Positions 1-11,800 of a stretch of DNA of 64,000 bases are shown one piece after another (position 1 is the first letter of the stretch; each line of letters starts with the position of its first letter). The stretch lies in assembly GCA_002205965.3 (NCBI GenBank), contig NADL03000517.1, positions 1,736,001 through 1,800,000 on the forward strand, in the 5' to 3' direction. The notes below the pieces were generated by a model that made no database searches, was not told the DNA's origin, and was given only the letters and a program-made list of their open reading frames with translations. The position numbers were made by a program, and so were the translations under genes. Source of the stretch: Kappaphycus alvarezii (Eukaryota; Rhodophyta; Florideophyceae; Gigartinales; Solieriaceae).

Positions 1-16
1 AGCGAACATGTTCGCT
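1..16. repeat. 16-bp perfect palindrome at window edge
   Basis: The first 16 bases, AGCGAACATGTTCGCT, equal their own reverse complement. The window starts here, so a longer inverted repeat could extend to the left. No function is evident. Confidence 0.6.
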
Positions 17-324
17 CGTCACGCGGCGAGACCGTCCAGAATAACGCCAGTTTTTGTTGGAAGGAGTTTTGAGCGACACTTAGCCGCAACTTGAAATGTG
101 TATACAGTGTATTCAGAGAACCTCCGTTCCGAGGGTATGTACAGTAAGTGGTTACCCTTTTTACAGTAGTCCTAGTCTGCGATTGCTCTTAGCAGGAAAA
201 TTACGTAAACCAACCCATTCAAGTAAACCCAATTCCCCCCCTGTACAGCACGTACTGTTTTCGTCTGCAACCGAACAAAATTCGTTGAGAAGAATAGATG
301 CCACCCGTACTGAGCACTTTTTAT

Positions 325-742
325 GTACTTTCGACCCACTCACCTCCCTCAACGCAGCCATCTCCGCCAAACGTAAAAGGTACGAGACACTCCTCGCGAC
401 TGCTACTAGAGGAGGGCTTGAGCCTATCCTAATATCCACCCTTGAAGACTGGCACCCAGACGAGTACGCGGTGGTAACCGATGTCGCGCGGAACGTGGCC
501 GTTCGAGAGATGGAGACCTATGAGATGGTTAGAGCCGTGCTTACCCAAAGGCACGCTGCTGCGGCCGTCATGTCCAAAGCGGCATGTCTGCTCGCCGGCA
601 CTGAGCCGGCCCTGTAGGGAAGGTCATGTACTGTAGTGTTACCCATCAGCGACGGCTTACCCCTCATAACGCATCAGCCGCGTGGATATAACCGACCACA
701 TCTTCCATCTATTAAACTAACCCTCAAGTTCCCCCTTTCTAT
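325..742 (+). mobile_element. 5'-truncated 3' end of an RLE-type LINE
   Basis: From about 325 to the stop at 617 the plus strand encodes the last ~95 residues of the same protein that ends at 55106 (shared words include TSLNAAISAKR, TDVARNVAVR and LTQRHAAA). The match begins abruptly; the earlier part of the open frame, from 96, has no counterpart in the other copies, so this is a 5'-truncated insertion. After the stop comes the family's 3' UTR: GTCATGTACTGTAGTGTTAC, then ACCCATCAGCGA, then a tail with ATAACCGACCACATCTTCC, ending near 742. The same tail occurs inverted at 49943-50165. The copy is non-functional because the RT domain is absent. The family assignment rests on the fuller copy at 52.7-55.1 kb. 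Confidence 0.8.
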
Positions 743-950
743 GTTGTCGACCAAGAAAGTTAAAAATCGCGCAGGTCAATTCAAGAAATTAAAAACAGCA
801 TGAATATCTCATGGCCTTCTCCACAAAATTCAAAACAGCCCCAGCGAAAAACAAACAATATCGATTCTTTTCCTTCACACGTCGCCCCCAAATCCTCTGC
901 TCATATCAAATAAATAGGATGCTCTCAATAATCCTCTTCATGGTATATTT

Positions 951-1146
951 CCTTTAATTGACAAAGGGTCTGCGAGCAAGTGGGTGCGATTTCTGTCTGA
1001 TTGAAGTAATAACCTCTTCACTTTAGTTCTCATCTTTACTCAGCTTAAGTACACAATAGAGTAGTCCGACAAACCTACCTGAACTCAGACTATTGTTCAA
1101 ATTGGTGAGTTTGCAACGGAGGGGTACGAGACAATCTCAGTCATGA
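951..1146 (-). repeat. Outer copia 3' LTR, distal part (split)
   Basis: Aligns with 16106-16300, the same part of the other LTR, with about 21 differences in 196 bases. It is cut at CATGA (1142-1146), where the inner copia inserted; the LTR resumes at 6205. Confidence 0.85.
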
Positions 1147-1414
1147 TAAGAATGAACAGGAAACGTTATAGTTCAACGTCGAGTTAATCGAGGTGTTGCA
1201 GCTTGTACCAATGCGCAATGAGAGTGTAGAAAAGAGTACTCTAATGTTCCGAGAGCCCGAGTCGGATCTTTACAACTGACAACTACAAAAATGTAAGTAG
1301 ATGAGGTATATAAGTACAATAAAAAGAATAAGCGGGTGTCACAGTGGTGACTATCATCAACATACATCAACATAGATCAGAATTCAAAATAAAATGCAAT
1401 CGGGCGTATTCATA
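1147..1414 (-). repeat. Inner copia 3' LTR
   Basis: 268 bp, about 86 percent identical to 5934-6199 by hand count. On the plus strand it begins TAAGAATGAAC and ends GTATTCATA. Confidence 0.85.
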
Positions 1415-3105
1415 CTCCTCCCATTTTAGCCGAAGTTCTTCTCTGAGGACATCGTCTCGGCGACTTGATCAAAGTCAGTGTTGAATCGACCGGTGAACAA
1501 CGTCAGTTGTAATGTATCGGTTAGGCTGCTATCATTCTTAGTTAAAGGATCAGCAAGATTAACATTTACAGGGATCGAAGATATCTTGTCAACAGCTCCA
1601 GTTTGGAACTCATAACGAATACAGCTAACGTCCCCACGAATCGATTTGTCGATCGAGTTCTTCTGTATAGACAGCGAGGTGAAATATCTTTAGAGTCTAA
1701 TGACAACCTTAATTTGATATCCATGTCAAGAATTTCAGAGTAGGCCTTGCAAATTGTCTTTCATTCATCTATTACTTCCGCTGCAGCAAAGTTTTCCGCT
1801 GCAGGGACACTTTCGACGGGGCGTTTGGCCTTGCGAGACATCCATAATACCACATGATAGATAGAATGCTTCTTCATCTCCCCAACCAAAAGGACAGCCA
1901 AGATTCCTAGTTGTCCACAATCATCGACACGAAAGGCATCTGTAAAGACAAGAATAATTAGTTCATATTCAGTGTTATCCGTTGGCCTTGGATATTTGAT
2001 CGTTGGACCAAGCCTCTTGAGCTTGCGAATCACATTAATCTGGTCATCAAGGTGGCAAACCTTGAGACCAGGTGCCTTCTGCTGTAAATAAGTTGAATAG
2101 AATGAGCAGAAAGGAGAGGCTGCTGTTCCAATCCAACCGAGCGAGCTGTTCGTAGAGGCAAAGAAATATTTTTTAATCTAGTTCAAAGGTTGGTAGAATT
2201 GCTTACGACGTTGCCTCGACAATGAGTACTAGGCTACAGCTTCAAGTTTGTCATCGGCATCAGTTTCGATGGTGAAATCACCATGCTGTACTGTGTTGAT
2301 ACCAAAGTACCTCAGCTTTCCAGGCCCATGGTTGACGTCACCGAACTTGAACTTCTTATCAAATTATTCAATGAATTGTTCGACGTGCTTACCTTCATCG
2401 GCTATCTTTAGGTCGTCGACAATCTTTGCGACCAATAGCACTAACCGTTCACCTTCCCGTCGACAAAATAGCTGCGGTACGTGAGATGACTGTGTGAGTC
2501 CTATGTCTAGAATCAAATTGTCTTACTGGTTATGCCACTTGGCATTGGCATTCACAAGCCCACATAGAGCAGTCAGAAGTAACCATAACTGCGTAGACTT
2601 CATTTGAATTTCCTTTGGAGGGCGCATGTAAACATCTCGTTGCGCTTCTCCGGTTTGAAGAAAGGCAGCCTTGACATCAGACTTGTATATCGTCCAGCCA
2701 AACAAGGATGCAATGGATTCAAGTAACAAAAGTCCTGTTGGGGTACAAGTTGTACAGTCTTTGCTGAGAATATGCCGCATATCATCTCAGTTTCCATGCG
2801 GGGCGATAAGTGCTTTCAACTTCAACGAACCATCGTCATTGTGATTAATTTTGTAGATCTACTAGTATGGCTGTTGATAATGTTGCTGCCTTCAGGAAAT
2901 TTCTCATGTACAACGGGACGTGCAGTTTTTAGAAATTTCTCCTCCTCTGTATCACATGCGTTAACAAGAGGGTACTGATCAAAGCATTGCGCATGTTGTC
3001 GAAGGAAAGGCTTATTTCCGAAGTGATCCAGCATGGCAGAGAGCACTGTGCTTTCCGTGCTTTCCACTTCCAAGCGAGCGAATTATAGTTCGCATGTGCT
3101 AGCTG

Positions 3106-3579
3106 TTAGTGCACCAGAGAACTTACAGGTTTCCTTGATATATCGAGACATTCTTCATCTCCGTCGTCATAATGAATATTTGAATGTCCATCATCGGACT
3201 CTGAATATACAGTACCAGGGATGAACTGGTTCTCAAGAGGCCAAAAGACTTCGACCTTGTCACCAACTGAAAGTTCAGCATTTGCAGAATCAGTTGAGAA
3301 ATAAGCATCATCTGGAGCGGTTTTATCAGCGCCGTGTGCTGCTTCTTCAGATTCATCAGTACCGACGGCTTCTGAAGATGGAGACACAGCTTCATGTACA
3401 GTTGCAGCTGACGTGTTGTTAAGATGTTCAGCAACTAAATCTGATAGTGAGTCGATACCATCTTGCACAAGCTGGGAAAAGCTCTGCGGGGACAACGATG
3501 ACCTCGTATCCTCGAGGGCCACTATAACTGATCGACCATTTTTTCCTGGAACAACAACAGAGCGTTCTGACTTATTCAC
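3106..3579 (-). other. Tudor-like domain segment downstream of copia integrase
   Basis: Within the inner copia, this segment encodes an acidic, Ser-rich stretch and then a domain with the pattern VGDKVEVFWPLENQ, PGTVYSESDDG, YDDGDEECLDIS. Spacing and the W-P-L / G-x-V / YDDGDEE signature match Tudor/agenet-type SH3-like barrels that read chromatin marks. In the element it lies between integrase and reverse transcriptase. A targeting role is inference. The 57.6-58.9 kb element has a possibly equivalent SH3-like segment after its integrase. Confidence 0.55.
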
Positions 3580-5920
3580 AGATATTATTGGTTTGGGTTC
3601 AGACCATTAATCTCTTTTCTGATGCTCTTCCTTCTGGTACATCTCAATAAGGTCATCAACAGAAAGGGTAACTTCTTATAGACTTCAGAAGGAGTGCGAG
3701 CTTTCGTCGAGCATGAAGTTGTTATCTGGCCTCTAATACACCAGAGGGTACAATTGTATCCATAGGATTGCCAACAAGCGGATGGGTGAACCCTTTAGCC
3801 TGTTCAAAAGCAGACATGGTGCCATTAACATATAAATCATTAGAGATAGACACAGTTTTGTATACAGCAAGAGTAGAATTAAAATACTTGCCTGCCTCTT
3901 CCTTTAGACGGAAGAATATGCTTCTAATAACTCCATGATTAGACTCGATGGAATTCTTTGAATGACGTCCAGGTGGTACAGGCTGTATGGGTATTCCAAG
4001 TTTCTTACAGTAGGTTAGGAACTCACCCTTTTGAAATGCATTATCGGCTCGGATGGCATCTGGGTACCAAAATTGGGAGATCCAACAAGCTTCAAGCGTG
4101 ACAACAGCTTCCCTTAGAGACGTCGATTTAACAGCTAGTACAGCAGAATAACGAGGCACGAGGTCCATGAAGTGCATGAGAAGAACCTCATCTAGGTTAA
4201 AATGGTCTGTGCACAAAACTTCACTGAAGCTTTTCGAAAGAGAGCTGATATAAACCTTGCGGCTTGGCGACGGGGTCATAGTAGAACGACATGCCGAGCA
4301 GCTGTTCACAAGCTTCTGTAGGTAGGACGCCACCAATTCATTCCATAGATTATTTCTCTCAAGTAATATCTTGTAATCGCTGTAACTTGCATGACCACAG
4401 ACATGCTTATGAAATTTTTCGACAATTTCCTTGACATCGCTCCATGGAGAGTTTTCAACTGTGACAGCAGATAAGCAAGAAAGTGTTGATCCAATATTAC
4501 ACTGGGTGGTGAAGCGATCCATCGGTATGTAGCTACGAAAATTGTTGTTGATTATCGATATTTCATCTCTCTCGTTGCCAGCCAAAAACAAGAGTGCATT
4601 GCGATCAATTTGCTCAATATTAGCCTTGCGGGTAACATTTCTGCCAATGAACCACTACGATGATCCTTCAAGAACAAGGTGGGTAATGTATATGGGAGTC
4701 TCAATATCGTAGATCGCAGTTAGAACGATAGATCCGAGGATATGACGGGCCGAACTTGTATGTTACCCAGTGCTATATTGCATACGCGTATGTCCATCGA
4801 GTGCCTTGGCGATAGCGTCAAGCTGTGGATTCGAGGATATCCCTGTATGATCGACTAAAAAGGTAAGTTCAACCGATCTAATTGCAGAATATGAGGACCC
4901 ATCGTCCAGTAGTGGACCAAATTCAATAGGTGAACTGCCAGTGCTTGACGAAAAGCTAGTCAGTGGAGCCATGTTAAAAGATACAATTCTCTTTTTGCCA
5001 TTTTCGCTCCTTCCATGACCCTTGTGTGATGAGGAGCCGTGAAAATTGGAACGAGGGTGCACTTCTCTTGAGTTATTAGTAGAGTAAGGAGACTTATGGG
5101 ACTCGACGTGAGGTGGTAGAGATCCGTCAGCGTTATGGTTACGCTTCCAGTGTCCGAATTTACCACATTCTCTGCATGGGAACTTCATGTTTTTTGACTG
5201 ACCATCAGAGCGACTCTTGCCATAGTAGTTTCCTCTAAAATGACTTGTGCCAGCCGAGATGACAATGAGAGGTACGTTTTCGGTGCCATTATGCGAGGAC
5301 TTGTCGCATTGCTTAATAACAGAGACTACAGACTGATACGTCATAGCGATCAAAAATTCATTGGAGAACTGTGATGTAAGGTTTTGATCTGAGGGAGAAG
5401 CTGCAGCTAAGACGGACACTCTATGTGAATCATCACATGAGGAGTTCGAGAGTAGCATCAGAGCGGTGATGCACTCAGGTAGCTTAGTGGTTTTGGACAT
5501 AGTTGAACTTAGCAACTTGAGCAGAGAAACTGGACTCAAAGTTCTTCATGGTCTCTGTGTTACCACGTCCTGTATTCAAAACTTGGTTGAAGGCGCAATA
5601 AGCGTCACCAAAGACAGATAGTGCATCCTTCTGATAAATCTTACTTACAATTAGTTCAAATGAATCATCTGCAACGAGTTGAGCATTGGTAATTCCGGAG
5701 CAAAAGTCTTTAGCACTACCGTATAGTTGTGACTTAAGATAGTCTGCTTGAAAAGCTGGATTACTCTTATTGCTATTCGATTCGGGCAGTGTATTGTGAA
5801 ACGTCTGCCAGAGATTGACGGCGTCACGGTATTATTCCTGGTCTCCCTTGCCATCAGTCCACTCTGAAGACTTGGCATCCCAGGAGAACTTGGGCAGTGA
5901 GGGCAAATTATTTTGGGGCA

Positions 5921-5933
5921 CTAGGCCCATAAC
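5921..5933 (-). other. Primer-binding site, half-tRNA-iMet type (inner copia)
   Basis: The minus strand reads GTTATGGGCCTAG directly after the 5' LTR, the same 13-mer as in the outer copia although the LTRs of the two elements are unrelated. Confidence 0.7.
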
Positions 5934-6199
5934 TAAGAATGAACGGGAAACGTTCTAGTTCAACTTCGAGTTAATCGAAGTGTTGCAGCTTGTGCAAATG
6001 CACATTGAGAGTGTAGAACAGAGTACACTAATATTCTGAGAGCCCGAGTCGGATCTTTACAATTAACAACTTCGTAGGTAGAAGTAGACAAGGTAGAATT
6101 ACAATAAAAAGAATAAAAGGGTGTCACAGTGGCGAATATCATCAAAATACATAAACATACATCAGAATTCAAATTCAAATGCAAGCGGGCGTATTCATA
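5934..6199 (-). repeat. Inner copia 5' LTR
   Basis: 266 bp; partner of 1147-1414. It is followed by the right copy of the target duplication CATGA. Confidence 0.85.
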
Positions 6200-6204
6200 C
6201 ATGA

Positions 6205-6477
6205 AGTCACCACGAACGATCACCTACCTCACAGTAACATCAAGTCAGAACCAGAAAGGCCCTAAGAACCTCACAGTTGGGATAAAAGCATGATCCTATG
6301 TGTAACGGGTGGAAGTGTGGACACGAAAACGGGATGTCCGGAAAAAACAAATCGACAGATTACGTAAGATCATTACAGTCTTACGAGAAATGATCATAAC
6401 CCATGTGGTGTCAGATAATTCACGTGGTTAACGAGAAGTCGCACACGTAATTGTACGTCACTCTCGAACGTGCATCA
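6205..6477 (-). repeat. Outer copia 3' LTR, proximal part (split)
   Basis: Continuation of the LTR after the inner copia. It aligns with about 16302-16574 with about 13 differences in 273 bases. On the minus strand the LTR begins TGATGCACGTTC. Confidence 0.85.
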
Positions 6478-8540
6478 AAGTCCCCTCTTAGACTCGCAGT
6501 TCAAGCTATTCCCTCGGCGTATCTTCAACGCTAAGTGCATTTCGGTGCTTTCGGAAAAAACAAGACAGGGTAGTGTTTTCGTCAGAATATCAGCTGTCAT
6601 CTTATCAGTGCTGCAGTAGATCATGTTGATGAATGTACTGTCCACATTCTCTTTGACGAAGTTGTGCCGAATTCTGAAATGCTTGGCATGTCTCACCCTT
6701 CCGTATATCAAGTCATAGCTCCCTGATTGTCTTCCATGACTGGAATGCTATTGTTCTGCGTGCAGTCTAGCTCACTCAACAAATGCCTCATCCACATTAA
6801 GAGCTTGGCACCATAACTTAGAGCGCAAAACTCATCCTCTGTCGAACTGCACTTAATAGTCCTGCAGGACAATGAAACACCATACAACTGCAGCAGTACC
6901 TCGGTTGTTGACTCCCTATCTGTGCGGTCCCCGGCTCAGTCAGAGTCACACAAGCATACCTGTTCACCAGGGCCCTCACTGCCCAAACGAAGACAGAAAC
7001 TCCTGGTACCTTTTAGGTACCGCAATATGCGTTTTAAAAGGTCCAATGGTGTTTTTGGGTAGCTGCTGCGAAACGAATCAAGAAGCCCACCGCAACAAAA
7101 ACATCGTGGCGAGTCCGGGTCGCCACGAACAATAAAAAACTAAATAGCTCTTGATAAGTAGTTCAACCAAAAAGGTCCCCGTCTGCATCAACCCAATCCC
7201 TGGCCTAACTCTCATTCATCGGTGTTAAGACAGGCCGACAGTTACTCATGCCAAACCTTTCGAGTATTTCACCGATGTAATGAGTTTGGGGAACCATGCA
7301 GCGGATCATTGTCGAAAGAAACGAACGCCAATGAACATGTTTAATGATCAAAGGTCCTTTAATTCAAAGTGAGAGCCAAGCTATCGCTTTACACCGCCAA
7401 TTTATTCCTTACTTTACCCAATTAAAATGATATCGTCAATATAGACCAACAACCACAGACTTTCACGACAATAGAGACATTCATCTGACCGCATACCTTT
7501 AAACCCAAGTGAATTCATGACTTTGTTACAGTTTTGATTCCATAATCGCGCTTTCCGAAGTTGTAGTGTTTGCTCATCTTCGCAAAACTTAAACCCGTCT
7601 GGCCCCTTGATGTAGACAAACTCGTCCATATCTCCATGTAATTAGGCGGTCTTTACATCTAATTGATCGAGGTGGTAACTTCGCTTCACTGCAATTGCAA
7701 AGCATGTATGTACAGTGTCGAAGTCCACTGTCGGTGCAAATGTTGGCGATACATTGCCCTGAATATAATTTTTGGCTACAAGCCGCACCTTACGGCGCAA
7801 AACAGTGCCGTCTGCATGCCTCTCGCGATTGAAAAGAAATTTGGTTGGAATCTCTGTCGGCCCCTCTGGCCTTTTGACGACAATCCATGTGGTGTGCTAG
7901 TTCAGGGAAGCAAATTACGACTCTATCGCTTTCCTCTACTGATCAGAGTTATGTGAAGTAAGTGCCTCCTCAAGACTTGTAGGGTCATTCCTTGTGCTCG
8001 AAACGACAATTGCTCTTGCTAAGTCAAATGATATCGGCGAGTACACGTCCGATTGTCGCCGATTGCGTTGTGCGTACTGCCTTTCGGGGCTCTCTGTGCC
8101 TGGTGCATGGTGATAAGTGAGCATCTACCCATTGTGTTCAGATGTGACAGAGGAATTCTTTTCTGTGTCATGTGTGTCAGGCACCTCATTTTTTTATGGT
8201 TAATTACCATCTGAGCGTTCAGCTTAAGGCCATTGGAGCGATCCAGTCTAGGTGCAATATCAACTTCCATGCCATCTCCATTGCTGACTCCCTGCACTGG
8301 GGCGTTTTGAAACCACCCCCACTCGTTTTCCCCAATGCCAGTCAACAGTAGCGCCTCTTCGTCCATTTCTCGTCCCGGAAATACATCCTCAACAATTGTT
8401 AAGTCTCTAGTGATGACAGCACTCTTGCGAGAGGGGATCCATATTTTGTACTGACTGTTTTCAAAACAGCCAACAACCACACCAAGTTCCGACTTCGGAT
8501 CTAGCTTTTTCCGCGTCTCTTTGGGGACATAGTACCAGCC

Positions 8541-8877
8541 TGTTGATGTACCGAGCAATTCGGGTACACTGCCGCAGGGTAGTGTGTCCAAATTGGGTAA
8601 CCAGTGTTACCCAATCTAGCTTAGAACTGAATCAGTCTGATTCAGATAGGCTAAAGCGCGCGCAACCTACGCAGTCGTAGGTGGCTTGACAGCAGGTACC
8701 GCACGATACGCGGAGCTGGAGCGCAGAATAAAACCCGACCTCCAGGGCAAAGCGGCCCGGAGGAAGGAGGCAGACTCTGACAGTCTTCTGAGGACTTTGT
8801 GCCTGTTGCTTCGCCTCACGGACAGAGAGTCCAGCCCGCGCGCCGCCGTCTCTCTCGCGCAGCGCAAACGACCAACA
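8541..8877 (+). repeat. Gypsy 5' LTR
   Basis: 337 bp, starts TGTTGATG and ends CCAACA (TG...CA rule). About 98.5 percent identical to 13537-13873. Confidence 0.9.
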
Positions 8878-11800
8878 AAGCGTTTTGAGACGTCAAATCG
8901 TATCGCAACGCTGCAACAAAGCGATGTCGACGTACGGGCTCGTCAATACGATACAGGCACCTAGCCTGGCCAAAGCCACGCAACCTGAGCTCATCCGTTT
9001 TGAGACGATCTACGCCGCCTATTTGGAACGTGTGACCGATATTAACAGTGGAAGACCTACCAACCAGAAAATCAAACCGGCCTCAATTCGCCAGTGTATC
9101 AAGCCTAAGCTATTACATAGCTTGTGTATCTTGGGCAGAATCTCCGGCGCATCGAAGGCAGAGGAAGCCACGGACGAAGCCGTAAAGCAATGGTTCGATT
9201 CTCTTCGTGCGCACACATCCAGGGATTTGAACGACCGTGTCGAGGAGGCTATCTCTACCGTGACATACAAACTGCTGCCGAGGGACCCAGCTGGTACTGC
9301 TGAGCAGTTTGTGACGTTATCACTGCCCTGGATGAACACAACGCCTCAGAGGTGATCACTGAGACAGACCGGTGCAAGCAGCTAGTCTCAAAACTGGTAT
9401 GCAAAGTCGAACCCCCAGAGCTCAAGCAACTTGTGCGCGATCAGATGGGTATGTGGACCGCGGAGCAGAAAGGGAATCTGACCTTCTTCGCAAACAATTT
9501 ATCGATGCTCCCGGATCAGGTGCACGCTGTCCAGTCAGCCTCGCAGAAGCTGAAAAGAAAGCACGGCAACGAAATTCAAAGACGTGAAGGACAACAGCAT
9601 CCAAGATCCGCTAAAGAAGTTGCAAAAAACGACGCGCACTGTGCACGATCGCATCGGTAAGAAAGAGGAGGCAGGCGCGTCGAAGAAGAAAGGAACCAAT
9701 GGCATCTAGGATAAGCCGTGCTTAAACAAAGAAGAGTGCAATGGCATTCACCCCATCCGAAAATGTCCGGTCACCTCAAAGGAAAAGCAAAATCAACTTC
9801 TGGACGAATTTTCGGCAACAAGCGGAAACGCGATAGGTTACGATAGCCTCTCTCCGTTCAACAAACGATGTAGTTCCGGAAGAAGGCCGCCACTTTATTC
9901 TGCTGAACGGCGTACAGGCGACCGCTCTATGCGATTCGGGCGCAGACGCGTCTGTTATCTCGTCTTCGACATTCGCCAATATCTGCCAGAAGCACCCGAA
10001 CACCGCCTACCACCGATTCGAGAAACCATTGATACTCGAACCCGCAGTGAAAGGAACGGTACAAGCAAGTGTTCCAACCGCTTCGAGAAAAACCCAACTC
10101 TCCCTGACCATCATCCTCCCGAACACTGGGCTGCCGGTACGCATACGAGACGTGGACTTCCTCGTCGCCGACGAAGACATGGCGGAGGTACTCCTTGGAA
10201 GACCCCTACTGAAGTCCATGGGATTTTTGCAAAGCACTGCAGAAGGTAGGCAAGTAGATGGGATGAGAGAAGGAACTGAGGGCAGACACAATCAGAATTT
10301 CCTCGACATCATTCAAGGGACTCAGCTATCGTTACATAGACGACGACCCTGTAGAGCCACCAGAATGCTGCAGGCAGGATTCGGAACCGACTCCCATGCG
10401 TCGATCCAGGAAGCATTGGAAAAGGCAGTCGTGGACGCAAGTAACAACGGTATGTCAGCGAAGGGAGCGAAGACACTGAAGCAGTTGTTAGAATCACATC
10501 GGGACTGCTTTCGGATCAAGCTCGGTCCAGATCCCCCCGCCAGCGTCCGACCGCTCTCGATCAAGCTTAAGCCAAACGCAAAGCCGTTCCGATGCGCACA
10601 ACGCCGTTACGCGCCGAACCAGAGGGTCTTCATCCGCCATACGGTACAGCAACTGGAGAAAATCGGAGCTGTCTACAAGAACCCTAGTGCTCGCTGGGCT
10701 AGCCCCGCTCTCGCTGTACCAAAACCTGGAACAGACAAACTATGATTCACAGTGGATCTCTGGGGTACCAATGCGAGAACGCTCCCGATGCAATCAGCAA
10801 TGCCACACTTAGAGTCACTGCTAGGACTGCAGTGAAAGCGAATGTTTCGCAAACATCGACTTTACGCATGGCTACTGGCAGATCCCCCTCGACGCGAAGT
10901 CCCAGGAAATCATGGCAATACAAACCCCAGACGGAGTTTATTGGCCAACGCGAACACTTCAGGGAGGAACGGACTCGGGAAACCACTTCCAGTCCGTTAC
11001 TGGTGAACATTTCAGTGAGAGGGTCAAACGCATGATACAGTGGCTGGACGACTTTCTTATGTACGCGAAGTCAGAAGCCGAGCTGCTGAAGGACATCGAA
11101 TCATTCCTCAACGTCTGCAAGCACGTAGGTTTCAAGGTCAAACCAGCCAAATCCTTTTTCTTCTGCAAGGAAGTGAAGTTTTGCGGGCGTATCATATCGA
11201 ATGAAGGCGTTCGTTTTGACCCACGCAACATAGATGCTCTGCTGAACATGCGGAAACCCGAGATGGGTAGCGAACTCCAGCAGCTCATCTGTGCCGCAAA
11301 CTGGATGAGAACCTCAATCCCAGATTTCTCGAGGGTTATCCAACCACTCCACGACTTGCTCGAGGATGCGCATCGAAAGGCCGGCAAGAGGACGAAGAAG
11401 GCAGTAGCGAAGATACGTATTAGTCATTTATGGGGGACCAGCCACACTGCGGCATTCGAGAAAGTAATCTCTCATCTTGCAGCAGCTACCAGACTGGCAC
11501 TCCCGAAAGAAGGCTACCGTACCTGCCTATTTACCGACGCCTCCGATTCCCATTGGTCGGCTATCCTTTCGCAATCACCCACAGAAGACGAAGGCAAACA
11601 TATCGAGGACCAACGGCACGAACCCATAAGTTTCCTTTCCGGCGCCTTCAGGGGATCTTCGGAGCGATGGAGAGTCCCGGAGAAAAGGATACGCTATTGT
11701 AGAAGCGATGTGTCGCATGAAACATCTGACAGGAGGAAGGACCACCTCCATCTACACAGACCACGCAAATCTTGTGTACATTTACGATCCATACGGCCAA

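Larger units (their letters stand above)
1147..6199 (-). mobile_element. Inner Ty1/copia element with Tudor-like domain, broken
   Basis: 5053-bp minus-strand element between 5-bp target duplications CATGA (1142-1146 and 6200-6204), inserted in the LTR of the outer copia. Parts: LTRs 5934-6199 (5') and 1147-1414 (3'), primer-binding motif 5921-5933, gag with a CX2C zinc knuckle and a protease-like motif LLDDGSS (4763-5539), integrase with a zinc-binding region and a DDE-type core (3722-4591), a Tudor-like fold downstream (3106-3579), reverse transcriptase with DVKAAFLQTG (2523-2780), RNase H (1761-2033), and a polypurine tract AATGGGAGGAG just inside the 3' LTR (1415-1425). Integrase precedes RT, as in copia. 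The integrase most resembles that of the copia element at 57.6-58.9 kb. The LTRs differ by about 13 percent and the coding region has several breaks. Confidence 0.85.

Noticed and set aside
96-324. First half of a 173-codon open frame
   Set aside because: Only the part from about 325 matches the LINE copies; the upstream part has no counterpart and is likely chance reading through the truncation junction.
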